From contig NZ_VCED01000006.1 of NCBI RefSeq assembly GCF_006384255.1, positions 62,886 through 126,885 on the forward strand: a stretch of 64,000 nucleotides of DNA, written 5' to 3'. Positions 28,452 to 38,676 of the stretch are shown piece by piece (the first letter of the stretch is position 1; every line of letters starts with the position of its first letter). Source of the DNA: Haemophilus seminalis. GTDB taxonomy: Bacteria; Pseudomonadota; Gammaproteobacteria; Enterobacterales; Pasteurellaceae. The position numbers were made by a program, and so were the translations under genes. The notes beneath the pieces were generated by a model that made no database searches, was not told the origin of the DNA, and worked only from the letters and a program-made list of their open reading frames with translations.

Positions 28452-29406
28452 ACCAACCTTTCTTTTTAAATGGATCGAGTATAAAAGTGATACTTTTAAT
28501 TAAGGTATCAATTAAAATAATACATATACCAATAACTATAACTCCTGCTGCAATACTGTTATAGTCTTGTTCAGCTACAGCATTAATAAGCCAACGACCA
28601 ATACCTGGCCAACCAAGTGCGGTTTCGACTAACATACATTGCGTTAGCACAAGTGTAAATACACGTGGCACTTGGGGTATCAATAATGGAAGGGTATTAC
28701 GAAAAACATATTGATGTAAAATTTTCCATTTTGACCAACCTCGTGTTGTTGCTACTTTAGCAAAGTTTTGACAAAGAATGTATTCAGCCCGTTGTTGAAT
28801 AAGACGAATAATTTCCATTGTAGGTAAAATACATAAAACAAGCGTAGGCAATGCTAGATGTTGTAAGACGTTTTGTATAATCTTAGTGCGATATGGCTCA
28901 TTAACAAACCAAACATCAATAACTGGAAAGCCTGTAATCGGTATGATTTCATAGAGTAAATTATATTGTCCTATAGCGGCAATTTCCCAATGATTGATGG
29001 ATGCGGTGTAAAGTAAAAGAGGTGCAAGCCAAAATATAGGAATGGATAAACCTAAATAGGATAAGCTTTGTAAACTTTTAGCAAAAATTTGTTGAGAGCT
29101 GACCGCTCTGATGATACCGAGAGGTAAGCCAAAGATAAAAGCTAATAAGAGTGCAGTAAAGCAAAGCTCTAGAGTAGGAGGTAATACAGTTAAAATTAAA
29201 TCAATTAAGGATTTTCCTCCGTTATAAGTGATGCCAAAATCACCCTGTAACAATGTTTTTAAATAGATGTAATAAGCGTTATAGATATTTTGTGTGACAA
29301 GATCAGCATTGAGTGGATCACGCAATAAGATCATAAAACTGATTAAGGATAATACTAATAATAATATGATTACCCAGATAATATGACGAATAGCAGACCA
29401 CAACAT
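28441..29406 (-). CDS. sapB: Peptide transport permease SapB
   Basis: Partner permease of SapC, 321 residues, about six membrane helices of the DppB/OppB type (LIDLILTVLPPTLELCFTALL; EAA-like loop ATTRGWSKWKILHQYVFRNTL). ATG overlaps the sapA stop by one base (TAATG), so translation is coupled within the operon. Confidence 0.95.
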   Translation of the reverse strand: MLWSAIRHIIWVIILLLVLSLISFMILLRDPLNADLVTQNIYNAYYIYLKTLLQGDFGITYNGGKSLIDLILTVLPPTLELCFTALLLAFIFGLPLGIIRAVSSQQIFAKSLQSLSYLGLSIPIFWLAPLLLYTASINHWEIAAIGQYNLLYEIIPITGFPVIDVWFVNEPYRTKIIQNVLQHLALPTLVLCILPTMEIIRLIQQRAEYILCQNFAKVATTRGWSKWKILHQYVFRNTLPLLIPQVPRVFTLVLTQCMLVETALGWPGIGRWLINAVAEQDYNSIAAGVIVIGICIILIDTLIKSITFILDPFKKKGWYAR

Positions 29407-31100
29407 TAAGGTTTCTCCTTGCTTAAATGTAAAGTCGAAAAATTCAGGCTACCAAAAGGTGTCATTTCAACACCTTTTACACGAGTATTGGCAACTAAGA
29501 TGCGTTTTACATTCGCAATGGGAATAATGGGTAATTCATGTAATACGAGATTTTGAGCATCGTTATAAAAACGAACACGTTCTGCTAAGTGTGTTGTTGC
29601 AATAGCACTATCCATTAAATGATTAAAATCCTGATTACACCAATTAGATAAGTTAGTTACTTCATTTTGTGTATTACAACTTAAAATTGGTCGCATAAAA
29701 CCATCAGGATCAAGATTCCCAGCTAACCATCCTGTAAGAATTAAATCATAATTTTCTGTTTTATTACGAAGTTGTTCACTTAAAAAAGTACGTGTTACTG
29801 CTCGAACGTTAATTTTAACTCCGGTTTGTGCTAAATCCCATTTTATCATTTCAGCCATTTTAAAAGGTGCGGGATTATATACTTGTTCTTCATTAATGAC
29901 CCATAAATTAAGTGAAAGATGTTTATTTTTTAAGACTTTTTGAGCAATTTTGGGATTATAATCAAACTCAAATTCTGGGCTATTCACATTTGATGCCCAA
30001 GAAACCTCAGGAATAATATTATTCGCAACAGTTGCTGTATTATGATAAATATTGTGAATAATACGCGCCCGATTTAAACTTTGCGAGATAGCTTCCCGAA
30101 TAGTACGATCCTGCATGATCGGCTTATCAAAATTAAATGCTAAATATGCCAAGTTCATTCCATCAGTAGATTGCATATAATAGTGTTTGTCATCGCTTTT
30201 TAATAAACCAATTTGGCTAACATCAGGATAAGAAGCAATTTGGCATTCGTTGTTAAAAAATTTAACTAAACGACCATTTCGGTCAGTAGAAAGATCAACA
30301 ACAATATTTTTGATTTTCGCTTCTTTTTTCCAGTAATTTTCATTACGCACTAAGCGGACATGTTGGTTATATACATAGTCTTTCACTTGATAGGGTCCCG
30401 TACCAACAGGGTGGGTATCTAATTGGGCAAGATTATCATCGGCACTGAGTTGATACGCATATTCTTGTGAGAAAATAATCGCATATTGGCTAGCAAGATG
30501 TGACAAAATAGATGAGTCTTGTGTAAATAACTCAATTTTGACTTGGTAAGGTGAAAGAGCGGTAACGGATTTAATTTTTTCGTTTAGCTTTATACTTTCA
30601 AAATATGGGAAATGTACCTTCTTAGCTTGTTCATGAAATACACGATACTGTGGATTTTTATACGTAATAAGATTTTCGCTTAATTGTGGCAAATAAGTGG
30701 TATGGCCAAGTACCCGATTAATAGAAAATACTACATCTTCTGCATTAAAATCGCGTGTTGGGGTAAACCATGGCGTTTGGTGAAATTTAACACCACGACG
30801 CAAATTGATTAATATTTCTTTTCCATCAGGTGAAATAGTATAAGACTGAGCAAGCACAGGCGTAACATTTGCGCTATGGTTTTTTATTTCAAAAAGTTTG
30901 TTATAAATTTGCTCTGTGACGACATTCATACTGGTGCCTGCATCCGCAGTTTGTGGATTAAAAGAAAACCCCGAGGCATTAGTACAATAAGTTAGTCCGT
31001 TTTCTGTTAGGTGTTCTGGTACGCGCGGAGCCGCTTGAAGTTGGGAATTCAAGCCAATACCAAATAGAAAACAGAAAAACGTAAGATTTTTGCGTAACAT
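29406..31100 (-). CDS. sapA: Periplasmic peptide/haem-binding protein SapA
   Basis: Substrate-binding protein of the Sap ABC importer, family 5 of extracellular solute-binding proteins. 564 residues with a signal peptide (FFCFLFGIGLNSQLQAA, cleavage after AA). The family hallmark (DGKEILINLRRGVKFHQ...FNAEDVVFSINRV) is at ~90-130. First gene of sapABCDF; divergent from the ycjX-like gene with a 69-base gap that must contain both promoters. Known in non-typeable Haemophilus for resistance to host peptides. Confidence 0.95.
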   Translation of the reverse strand: MLRKNLTFFCFLFGIGLNSQLQAAPRVPEHLTENGLTYCTNASGFSFNPQTADAGTSMNVVTEQIYNKLFEIKNHSANVTPVLAQSYTISPDGKEILINLRRGVKFHQTPWFTPTRDFNAEDVVFSINRVLGHTTYLPQLSENLITYKNPQYRVFHEQAKKVHFPYFESIKLNEKIKSVTALSPYQVKIELFTQDSSILSHLASQYAIIFSQEYAYQLSADDNLAQLDTHPVGTGPYQVKDYVYNQHVRLVRNENYWKKEAKIKNIVVDLSTDRNGRLVKFFNNECQIASYPDVSQIGLLKSDDKHYYMQSTDGMNLAYLAFNFDKPIMQDRTIREAISQSLNRARIIHNIYHNTATVANNIIPEVSWASNVNSPEFEFDYNPKIAQKVLKNKHLSLNLWVINEEQVYNPAPFKMAEMIKWDLAQTGVKINVRAVTRTFLSEQLRNKTENYDLILTGWLAGNLDPDGFMRPILSCNTQNEVTNLSNWCNQDFNHLMDSAIATTHLAERVRFYNDAQNLVLHELPIIPIANVKRILVANTRVKGVEMTPFGSLNFSTLHLSKEKP

Positions 31101-31169
31101 AACAAATGCATTGTGATAAATTATGTGCCAAATTGTAAGGCATATTAGTAAAAATGGCTAGGATATTGA

Positions 31170-32582
31170 ATGTTTAATAGGGTTCAAAACGAAATCAATC
31201 AAATCATTAATCGTGGTTTTGACCGCACTTTGCGTTTGGCGGTAACAGGGTTAAGTCGGAGTGGAAAAACGGCGTTTATTACAAGTTTAATCAATCAACT
31301 TCTCTCCATTAATCAAAATTCATCACAGCATTTGCCATTATTTGAAGCAGCTAGAAATGGTGCGATCTTGGCGGTAAAACGAGTATCGCAACAAGATCTC
31401 AGCGTGCCACGTTTTGATTATGAAAGTAATTTAAATGATTTGTCACAAAATCCGCCGCAATGGTTTCAATCTACTCGAGGTGTGAGTGAAACACGTTTAG
31501 CAATTCGTTTTCAACGTCAATCTGGCTTGCTACGTCATTTGAAAGAACGCGGTACGCTTTATCTGGATATTTTTGATTATCCAGGTGAATGGTTGCTCGA
31601 TTTGCCGTTATTAAATCTAGATTTTCAACAATGGTCACAAGAGCAAATCAAGGTCACAACTGGCGTTCGTGAAGAATTGGCGCAGAATTGGCTTTCCATG
31701 TTGCAGGATTTGGATTTAAGTGCGGTTGCAAATGAAGATGTTTTAGCCAAGATAGCGAAAAGTTATACGGATTATTTACACCAATGCAAGTCGCAAGGCA
31801 TGCAGTTTATTCAGCCTGGGCGATTTGTATTGCCAAGTGATTTAGAGGGCGCGCCTGCATTACAATTTTTTCCATTAATTCATCTTTCAGAAGAACAGTG
31901 GAAAACCTTGAAAAAAACAGCCAAATCGAATAGCTATTTTGCCGTACTGACAAAACGTTATGATTATTATCGCAATAAAATTGTGAAAGGTTTTTACGAA
32001 AATTATTTTTCTACCTTTGATCGTCAAGTTATTTTGGCAGATTGTTTAACGCCTTTAAATCACAGTCAGCAAGCCTTTTTAGATATGCAAATGGGTTTAA
32101 ACCAGTTATTTAATAATTTCCATTATGGCAGCAGAAATTTTATTCATCGTTTGTTTTCTCCACGAATTGATCGATTAATGTTTGTTGCGACGAAGGCGGA
32201 TCATATTACTCGGGATCAAATTCCTAATTTAGTGAGTTTAATGCGTCAAATTGTGCAAGAGGGTGGTCGCTATGTGGAATTTGAAGGAATCAATACGGAA
32301 TACACTGCCATTGCTGCTGTTCGTACCACAAAGCAAGTGATTGTGAATCAGCAAGGAAAAGAAATAAAAGCAATTCAAGGGATTCGTTCTATTGATAAAC
32401 AACCGATTACGCTTTATCCAGGCACTGTACCGAGCAAATTACCAAGAGCAGAATTTTGGCAAAAACAACCGCACTTTGATTTCGATAGTTTTGAACCTCA
32501 GCCTTTAGAACAAGGGGAGAGCATTCCTCATTTGAGAATGGATGCGGTTTTACAATTTTTATTAAGTGATCGATTTGAATAA
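31170..32582 (+). CDS. ycjX: YcjX-like P-loop GTPase-like protein
   Basis: 470-residue cytoplasmic protein of the YcjX/DUF463 family. A P-loop GLSRSGKTAFITSL lies at residue ~28-40 and a second switch-like motif IFDYPGEWLLDLP (DxxG-type) at ~133; 'FVATKADH' (~330) serves as the guanine-recognition-like motif. In enteric bacteria the homologue is a stress-linked gene beside ycjF; no ycjF is seen here. Function unknown. It faces ppc tail-to-tail across an uptake-sequence terminator. Confidence 0.85.
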   Translation: MFNRVQNEINQIINRGFDRTLRLAVTGLSRSGKTAFITSLINQLLSINQNSSQHLPLFEAARNGAILAVKRVSQQDLSVPRFDYESNLNDLSQNPPQWFQSTRGVSETRLAIRFQRQSGLLRHLKERGTLYLDIFDYPGEWLLDLPLLNLDFQQWSQEQIKVTTGVREELAQNWLSMLQDLDLSAVANEDVLAKIAKSYTDYLHQCKSQGMQFIQPGRFVLPSDLEGAPALQFFPLIHLSEEQWKTLKKTAKSNSYFAVLTKRYDYYRNKIVKGFYENYFSTFDRQVILADCLTPLNHSQQAFLDMQMGLNQLFNNFHYGSRNFIHRLFSPRIDRLMFVATKADHITRDQIPNLVSLMRQIVQEGGRYVEFEGINTEYTAIAAVRTTKQVIVNQQGKEIKAIQGIRSIDKQPITLYPGTVPSKLPRAEFWQKQPHFDFDSFEPQPLEQGESIPHLRMDAVLQFLLSDRFE

Positions 32583-32613
32583 AAAAAGTGCGGAAAATTT
32601 TCCGCACTTTTTC
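32583..32613. terminator. Bidirectional uptake-sequence terminator
   Basis: Perfect inverted repeat AAAAAGTGCGGAAAA / TTTTCCGCACTTTTT with no loop to speak of, between convergent ycjX and ppc. Confidence 0.85.
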
Positions 32614-32619
32614 ATCTTT

Positions 32620-35259
32620 CTAGCCTGTATTGCGCATTCCAGCTGCGATACCTGTGATAGTAATCATCAATGCTTGTTCCACATCGGGGTTCACTTGCTC
32701 TGGATTTTCACGGAAACGGTGAAGCAATTCTACTTGCAGTAGATTGAGTGGATCCGTGTAGATATTACGTAATGCGATTGAATCTGCAATCCAAGGTAAA
32801 TCAGACATCAATTCACTTTGGTGAGAAAGTGAAAGCACAGTTTGAATATCATCTTCAAGTTGCTTACGTAAATTTTCGCCTAAATACCAAAGTTCTTTTT
32901 TCACTAATCGTTGATCATATTGTTGGGAAAGCCAGGTATCTGATTTACTAAAGACCATTTCCAACATACCGATTCGCGTTGAAAAGAACGGCCAGTTTTC
33001 GCACATTTCATGAATAATATCGCCTTTGCCTTGTTCAATAATCTGACGGATAGAGGCTCCGGCGCCCAACCAGGCGGGTAGCATTAAGCGATTTTGCATC
33101 CAGGCAAAAATCCAAGGAATCGCGCGTAAACTTTCCACGCCGCCATTTGGATTGCGTTTTGCAGGGCGAGAGCCTAGCGGCAATTTTGATAATTCCTGTT
33201 CTGGCGTCGCACTGCGGAAATAAGGCACGAAATCTTTATCACCACGAACTACACCGCGATAAATATCGCAAGAAATAGAGGAAAGCTCGTCCATTATAGT
33301 GCGCCATTCTGGTTTCGGTTCTGGTGGCGGTAAAAGATTTGCTTCTAAAATGGCGCTGGCGTAGAGATCAAAGGTTTCTACCGCCACAGCTGGTAAACCC
33401 AGTTTGAAGCGAATCATTTCGCCTTGTTCTGTTACACGTAAACCATTTTTTAGTGAACGAGGCGGTTGAGAAAGTAATGCCGCATGTGCTGGCGCACCGC
33501 CACGACCAATAGTGCCACCACGTCCGTGGAATAAAGTGAGTTCAATGCCAAGTTTTTCCGTTAAATTCACTAAGGCTTCTTGTGCACGATATTGCGCCCA
33601 AGAGGCAGCCATCATTCCGGCATCTTTTGCCGAATCCGAATAGCCAATCATCACCATTTGACGATTATTGATCACGCCACGATACCAACCCACATTGAAA
33701 AGTTGAGTCATCACTTTTTCGGCTGCATCTAAATCGTCTAAGGTTTCAAATAGCGGCACAACAGGAATATGGTATGGCACGCCAGCTTCTTTTAAGAGTA
33801 AATGAACGGCTAAAACATCAGAGGCACTGCGCGCCATTGAAATAACATAACACGCAATGACACCTTGTTTTTGTTGAGCAATGACTTTACAAGTATCTAA
33901 AATTTCTTTGGTTTCAGGCGATGGTGTCCAGTTTTGCGGAATCAATGGACGACGTGAGCTTAATTCACGAATTAAGAAAGCCTGTTTATCGTCTTCTGTC
34001 CATTGAGAGTAATCGCCTAAACCAATATAGCGCGTGATTTCAGCAATGGCATCGGTATGACGTGTGCTTTCTTGGCGAATATCCATTTGAGAAAGTGTCA
34101 CGCCAAAACAACTAATACGGTGCAAAATATTCAACAATGAACCATTTGCAATAATGCGCATACCGCATTGAATTAAAGATTGATAACAATCATAAAGCGG
34201 CTCCCAAAGTTGATTATCTTCTAAAATAATCTCGCTTTCGGATACGCGAGGTGTGCGATCTGATAGGCGATCATCAAAATAAGCTAATGTTGCCGTAAGC
34301 TGATTGCGTAAATTTTTCACCACAAAGCGATAGGGTTCTAAATGCTCGCCGTATTTAGCACGAAATTCATCGCTACATTTCACCATTGAAAGTTCATCGG
34401 CTAATTTGCTAATGTCTTGTAAGAATAAATCCGCCGCTTTCCAACGGGCAAAATAAAGTACTTTTCTGGTGATTTGTGCGGTGACAAATGGGTTTCCATC
34501 ACGGTCGCCGCCCATCCAAGAGGAAATGCGTACGGGTTTTAATCCTACTGGCAAATTGTAACCTAAAAATTCACGGGCAGTTTCGTTGAGTTGGCGTAAA
34601 AATTCTGGCACAGCTTGCCATAAGCTGTTTTCCAACATCGCAAAGCCCCATTTGGCTTCATCGAATGGTGTTGGGCGAACAGTACGAATTTCGTTGGTAT
34701 GCCATGCTTCAGCGATTAAGCGAAGTAATAGACGCTCAATAATATTGTGTTCTTTTTCCGTTAAATCATGATGCTCTAATTTGCTTAAACATTTATTGAT
34801 TTCAATATGTTTATGAATGAGTGAGCGACGGGTTGTTTCTGTTGGATGTGCGGTCAGAACAAGCTCAATTAATAATTTTTCAACGGTTTTATGCACCTCT
34901 TCCACTGAGGCCTTTTGTTCTTTTAAGCGTTTGAAAAGTTCGCTTAAGGATTGAGAAGAACTTTGTGCTAGAGAATGTTCACGAGAAATCGTTTGATATT
35001 GTTCAGCTATGTTAGTGAGGTTTAAAAATTGGCTGAAAGCACGTGCGACAGGAATAATATTTTCATTAGAAATACTACCGAGCGTGTCGAGCAATTCTTG
35101 TCTTGCTTTATCATCACCCGCACGAGAATTACGAGACAGTTTACGAATATTTTCGATTAATTCGAGAATATCGGCACCTTGGGCATCGTTGATGGTTTCT
35201 CCGAGAAAACGCCCTAACATACTAATGTTATTGCGCAGAGTGGTGTACTCTTGTGTCAT
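32620..35259 (-). CDS. ppc: Phosphoenolpyruvate carboxylase
   Basis: Adds bicarbonate to phosphoenolpyruvate to give oxaloacetate, refilling the partial TCA cycle of Haemophilus. 879 residues, full length. The two family signatures are present: [13 protein letters not shown] (~135, catalytic His) and [18 protein letters not shown] (~580). C-terminus ends in the usual GMRNTG. AGGAGT ribosome site before the ATG. No operon partner. Confidence 0.97.
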   Translation of the reverse strand: MTQEYTTLRNNISMLGRFLGETINDAQGADILELIENIRKLSRNSRAGDDKARQELLDTLGSISNENIIPVARAFSQFLNLTNIAEQYQTISREHSLAQSSSQSLSELFKRLKEQKASVEEVHKTVEKLLIELVLTAHPTETTRRSLIHKHIEINKCLSKLEHHDLTEKEHNIIERLLLRLIAEAWHTNEIRTVRPTPFDEAKWGFAMLENSLWQAVPEFLRQLNETAREFLGYNLPVGLKPVRISSWMGGDRDGNPFVTAQITRKVLYFARWKAADLFLQDISKLADELSMVKCSDEFRAKYGEHLEPYRFVVKNLRNQLTATLAYFDDRLSDRTPRVSESEIILEDNQLWEPLYDCYQSLIQCGMRIIANGSLLNILHRISCFGVTLSQMDIRQESTRHTDAIAEITRYIGLGDYSQWTEDDKQAFLIRELSSRRPLIPQNWTPSPETKEILDTCKVIAQQKQGVIACYVISMARSASDVLAVHLLLKEAGVPYHIPVVPLFETLDDLDAAEKVMTQLFNVGWYRGVINNRQMVMIGYSDSAKDAGMMAASWAQYRAQEALVNLTEKLGIELTLFHGRGGTIGRGGAPAHAALLSQPPRSLKNGLRVTEQGEMIRFKLGLPAVAVETFDLYASAILEANLLPPPEPKPEWRTIMDELSSISCDIYRGVVRGDKDFVPYFRSATPEQELSKLPLGSRPAKRNPNGGVESLRAIPWIFAWMQNRLMLPAWLGAGASIRQIIEQGKGDIIHEMCENWPFFSTRIGMLEMVFSKSDTWLSQQYDQRLVKKELWYLGENLRKQLEDDIQTVLSLSHQSELMSDLPWIADSIALRNIYTDPLNLLQVELLHRFRENPEQVNPDVEQALMITITGIAAGMRNTG

Positions 35260-35390
35260 AGGAACTCCTAAAAGTAAAAAATAAAATTCGCAAGTTGACG
35301 ATAGATATAGCTAAAAACGGAAGATAGGGCAAATGCTATTCATAGAAACCTTGAAGATAATCAAGAAAAGCTAAAAAATAGATAAAAAAG

Positions 35391-35433
35391 AACCGCACTT
35401 TTTATAGATTGTTTAAAAAGTGCGGTTTGTTTT
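35391..35433 (-). terminator. Uptake-sequence terminator of purR
   Basis: AACCGCACTTTTT / AAAAAGTGCGGTT inverted pair (35391-35403 and 35415-35427) just beyond the purR stop. Confidence 0.8.
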
Positions 35434-35442
35434 TAATAAATT

Positions 35443-36453
35443 TTATAAAATTGATTTAACGGATTTTCGAATAATAAGCTCAGGGCCAATGTCAATACGG
35501 CTATATTGCTGAACGCCTTGATCTTTTTGGCTAATACGCTCTAACAAGATATTCACTGCCTGTCTGCCTAATCGTAGCTTCGATTGGTGAATGGTGGTTA
35601 ATGGTGGCGCATAGAAACGTGAAGCATGAATATCATCATAGCCGATAATGGACATATCATCTGGCACGCGTAACCCTTTTTCTGTCAGTGCAGAAATTGC
35701 ACCAAGCGCCATCACATCGTTACAACAGAATAGGGCGGTCGGTAATTCCTCTTGAGCCAGTAAGCGATTCATACATTCATAACCGTCTTCAGGTTCAAAT
35801 GCACCTTCGAAAATCCAAGGTTTATGCACTTCAAGATTCGCATCAGCCATAGCTTTTAAAAAGCCTTCATAACGAGTTTTTGCAGTGGTTTTATTGAGTT
35901 CACCGCAGATAATCCCGATTTTTTTATGACCGCACTCAATGAGGTGTTTGGTTGCTAAATATCCACCATCAAAACTATGATCATCAATTACATCGGTATT
36001 AGCATTTGGGCCCCAATCCATTACAACCATTGGAATACTGGAAAATGACGAAAGCAAATCTAATGAATCTTGCGTATATTCAGAACACATCACCAGCAAA
36101 CCATCTACTCGTTTTTTCGCCAACATTTCCAAATGGTTTTTGACTTTTTCAGGTTCATTTTGTGTATTACATAAGAACAAAGAATAACCTTGTCGATAGC
36201 AATGTTCTTCAACAGAATGAATGATTTCGGCAAAATACGGCGCTTCACTGGTCGTCACAATCATCCCAATGGATTTCGTGGTATTGACTTTCAAACTGCG
36301 CGCCACGGCACTGGGTGAATAGTTAAGTTGCTTAATCGCTAATAACACCGCTTCTTCCGTATCTTTTGCAACGAAGCGGGTTTTATTAATAACATGAGAT
36401 ACGGTTGTGGTGGACACGCCAGCCATTTTTGCGACATCTTTAATTGTTGCCAT
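35443..36453 (-). CDS. purR: Purine repressor, LacI family
   Basis: 336-residue transcription repressor. N-terminal LacI-type helix-turn-helix and hinge ([20 protein letters not shown]; then [11 protein letters not shown]) and a periplasmic-binding-protein-like sensor domain for hypoxanthine/guanine ([35 protein letters not shown]). It is expected to repress purine biosynthesis genes and probably itself. The residues fit PurR better than other LacI members, and the adjacent ynhF-like gene supports it. Confidence 0.93.
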   Translation of the reverse strand: MATIKDVAKMAGVSTTTVSHVINKTRFVAKDTEEAVLLAIKQLNYSPSAVARSLKVNTTKSIGMIVTTSEAPYFAEIIHSVEEHCYRQGYSLFLCNTQNEPEKVKNHLEMLAKKRVDGLLVMCSEYTQDSLDLLSSFSSIPMVVMDWGPNANTDVIDDHSFDGGYLATKHLIECGHKKIGIICGELNKTTAKTRYEGFLKAMADANLEVHKPWIFEGAFEPEDGYECMNRLLAQEELPTALFCCNDVMALGAISALTEKGLRVPDDMSIIGYDDIHASRFYAPPLTTIHQSKLRLGRQAVNILLERISQKDQGVQQYSRIDIGPELIIRKSVKSIL

Positions 36454-36595
36454 ATTTCGATCCCCAAAAAATTTTGCCTATTATAAAGGTTTGTAAAAAA
36501 TTTCGTTACTTTTATTGAAATTTTTTTGTAAAAGAGGTGATTTTCTTAAAACAATCTTGTTACAATGTGGCATCATTTTTAGTGAGGAGAAAAAC

Positions 36596-36676
36596 ATGAG
36601 TGATTTTGGTTATGCAATGATTGCAGTTGTATTGAGTATGTCAGTCGTTTGTGGTTTAGCGCTTTCAATTTTTTAA
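36596..36676 (+). CDS. YnhF-like 26-residue membrane peptide
   Basis: Tiny gene too short for usual gene finders: ATG 36596 to TAA 36676, encoding a peptide with one hydrophobic helix (AMIAVVLSMSVVCGLALSIF). A strong ribosome site GAGGAG lies 6 bases before the start, TACAAT (36561-36566) is a possible -10, and a stable terminator follows at once. In E. coli the tiny membrane gene ynhF also sits beside purR, so this is probably its counterpart. Function unknown. Confidence 0.75.
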   Translation: MSDFGYAMIAVVLSMSVVCGLALSIF

Positions 36677-36692
36677 TCAATTATGTTTTAGG

Positions 36693-36735
36693 ATCACCGC
36701 AGTTTGTTTTAATACAAAGTGCGGTGATTTTTTTA
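36693..36735 (+). terminator. Terminator after the ynhF-like gene
   Basis: 15-bp stem with one mismatch (ATCACCGCAGTTTGT / ACAAAGTGCGGTGAT) and a T run; one arm contains an uptake core. Confidence 0.8.
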
Positions 36736-36808
36736 GGTGTTTTTGCGAAGCAAGCGAAAATATGATAAAACAGATTCCATCTTATTCACATAAAACATAG
36801 GAAATACA

Positions 36809-37636
36809 ATGTCAAACTTACAAGCAATTATTGAAGCTGCATTTGAGAAACGTGCAGAAATTACACCAAAAACCGTTGATGCAGAAACGTGCGCGGCAAT
36901 TGAAGAAGTGATCGAAGGATTAGATTCGGGTAAATACCGTGTTGCAGAAAAAATTGATGGCGAATGGGTAACACATCAATGGTTAAAAAAAGCGGTTTTA
37001 CTTTCATTCCGTATTAATGACAACCAAATCATTGATGGTGCAGAAACAAAATATTACGACAAAGTGGCATTAAAATTTGCGGATTACACCGAAGAGCGTT
37101 TTGCTCAAGAAGGTTTCCGTGTTGTGCCTTCTGCAACAGTGCGTAAAGGTGCATACATTTCTAAAAACTGTGTATTAATGCCATCTTATGTAAACATTGG
37201 TGCTTACGTTGGCGAAGGCACCATGGTAGATACTTGGGCAACGGTAGGTTCATGTGCACAAATTGGTAAAAATGTTCACTTATCTGGTGGTGTAGGCATC
37301 GGTGGCGTATTAGAGCCATTACAAGCTAACCCAACCATTATCGGTGATAACTGCTTTATCGGCGCACGTTCAGAAGTGGTAGAAGGTGTTATCGTAGAAG
37401 ATGGCTGTGTTATTTCAATGGGCGTATTCATCGGTCAATCAACCAAAATTTATGATCGTGAAACCGGTGAAATTCACTACGGCCGTGTACCAGCAGGTTC
37501 AGTGGTGGTATCTGGTAGCCTTCCATCAAAATGTGGAAAATATAGCTTATACTGTGCCGTGATCGTGAAAAAAGTGGATGCAAAAACTTTAGGTAAAGTT
37601 GGCATTAACGAATTACTACGTTCTATTGAAGAATAA
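36809..37636 (+). CDS. dapD: 2,3,4,5-tetrahydropyridine-2,6-dicarboxylate N-succinyltransferase
   Basis: Succinylates tetrahydrodipicolinate in the lysine/diaminopimelate pathway. 275 residues, typical. N-terminal helical domain, then a left-handed beta-helix of hexapeptide repeats ([50 protein letters not shown]) and the C-terminal tail. Single gene with a GGAAAT ribosome region; followed by a hairpin terminator. Confidence 0.97.
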   Translation: MSNLQAIIEAAFEKRAEITPKTVDAETCAAIEEVIEGLDSGKYRVAEKIDGEWVTHQWLKKAVLLSFRINDNQIIDGAETKYYDKVALKFADYTEERFAQEGFRVVPSATVRKGAYISKNCVLMPSYVNIGAYVGEGTMVDTWATVGSCAQIGKNVHLSGGVGIGGVLEPLQANPTIIGDNCFIGARSEVVEGVIVEDGCVISMGVFIGQSTKIYDRETGEIHYGRVPAGSVVVSGSLPSKCGKYSLYCAVIVKKVDAKTLGKVGINELLRSIEE

Positions 37637-37654
37637 TAGAACGTAAATAAAATA

Positions 37655-37692
37655 ATGACCGCTCTTTTTTCATAAAGGCGGTCATATTTTTA
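37655..37692. terminator. Terminator between dapD and tehB
   Basis: ATGACCGC / GCGGTCAT stem with flanking T and A runs between convergent genes. Confidence 0.7.
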
Positions 37693-37703
37693 TAAATGAG
37701 TGA

Positions 37704-38564
37704 TTATTTCTTTCTCGCTAACATTGTGGCAAATTTCATTTTAATGCGATTGCCGTTTTCATCGGTTTTGTGTAATTCACCCATATTTTCGTTATATTCT
37801 AAGAATTCCCAATCTTTGTAATATTCTTTTAATTCGTTTTCAGCGAAGGTGAAGGAGAATGGAAGTGGGCAAGGCACATCATCAGTGGACATAGCGGCAA
37901 CGATTAAGTTATATCCGCCAACATTGGTATGTTCTTGCATATTTTTAATGATTGACGGCACACGTTCACGATTTAAGAACATAAACACCACTGTTGAAAC
38001 AATGAAATCGTAGTTTTCTTGAATATTGGCAGCGTTAATATCATAAAGTGCGGTAGAAATATTAAGGTTTTCTTTCTCTTTGGTTTCATTTAAAAAGGCA
38101 ATGCTGTTTTCATTGTGATCCCAAGAGGTCACATCATAGCCTAATAAACTTAAATAAAGTGAATTACGCCCTTGTCCGCAACCTAAATCTAATACTTTAC
38201 AAGGCGAGATAATTTTTGCTGCATCCACCACATCGCCGTGAGTGGCAGTCATATTGTATTTTTTACTGAAATAATCTTCTTTTTTGCAATAGAAACCTAG
38301 GGTACATTCTAAATCATCAGAAAGGGCTTCAACACGATGCCATGCTTGAGGTTCAACAAAAGGAATATCGCTTTCTGGCGTAAAAATATGCTCGGCAATC
38401 ACATCGCCATTTTCGGTTAGCTCATAAAATTTGAGCTTACCTTTTAATACGGTTAATTTCCCCCAAGTGCCGACTTTTGTGTTGTGCTTTTCTTGGAACA
38501 TTTGTGGCAATTTGTCTTTTGTCCACACTGGCATTTGTTTATAGCAAATTAATTCGTTTTTCAT
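37704..38564 (-). CDS. tehB: Tellurite resistance methyltransferase TehB
   Basis: SAM-dependent methyltransferase, 286 residues. Haemophilus TehB carries an N-terminal cupin-like extension (CYKQMPVWTKDKLP..., WGKLTVLKGKLKFYE) joined to the catalytic domain with SAM motif VLDLGCGQGRNSLYLSLLGY (~125-145). I chose ATG 38564, which has a GGAG ribosome site, over an upstream frame extension of 27 codons. In H. influenzae it is linked to tellurite and oxidant resistance. Next to metG, as in Rd as far as I recall. Confidence 0.94.
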   Translation of the reverse strand: MKNELICYKQMPVWTKDKLPQMFQEKHNTKVGTWGKLTVLKGKLKFYELTENGDVIAEHIFTPESDIPFVEPQAWHRVEALSDDLECTLGFYCKKEDYFSKKYNMTATHGDVVDAAKIISPCKVLDLGCGQGRNSLYLSLLGYDVTSWDHNENSIAFLNETKEKENLNISTALYDINAANIQENYDFIVSTVVFMFLNRERVPSIIKNMQEHTNVGGYNLIVAAMSTDDVPCPLPFSFTFAENELKEYYKDWEFLEYNENMGELHKTDENGNRIKMKFATMLARKK

Positions 38565-38676
38565 AGTATTCTCCAAACAGATAAATAGTTGAGTGTTATA
38601 GTAGGTTATAAGCCATCTATTTTCAACAAGAAAATAAAAGGGCAACGTAATGTTGCCCTAATTTAGATTGAATTGA

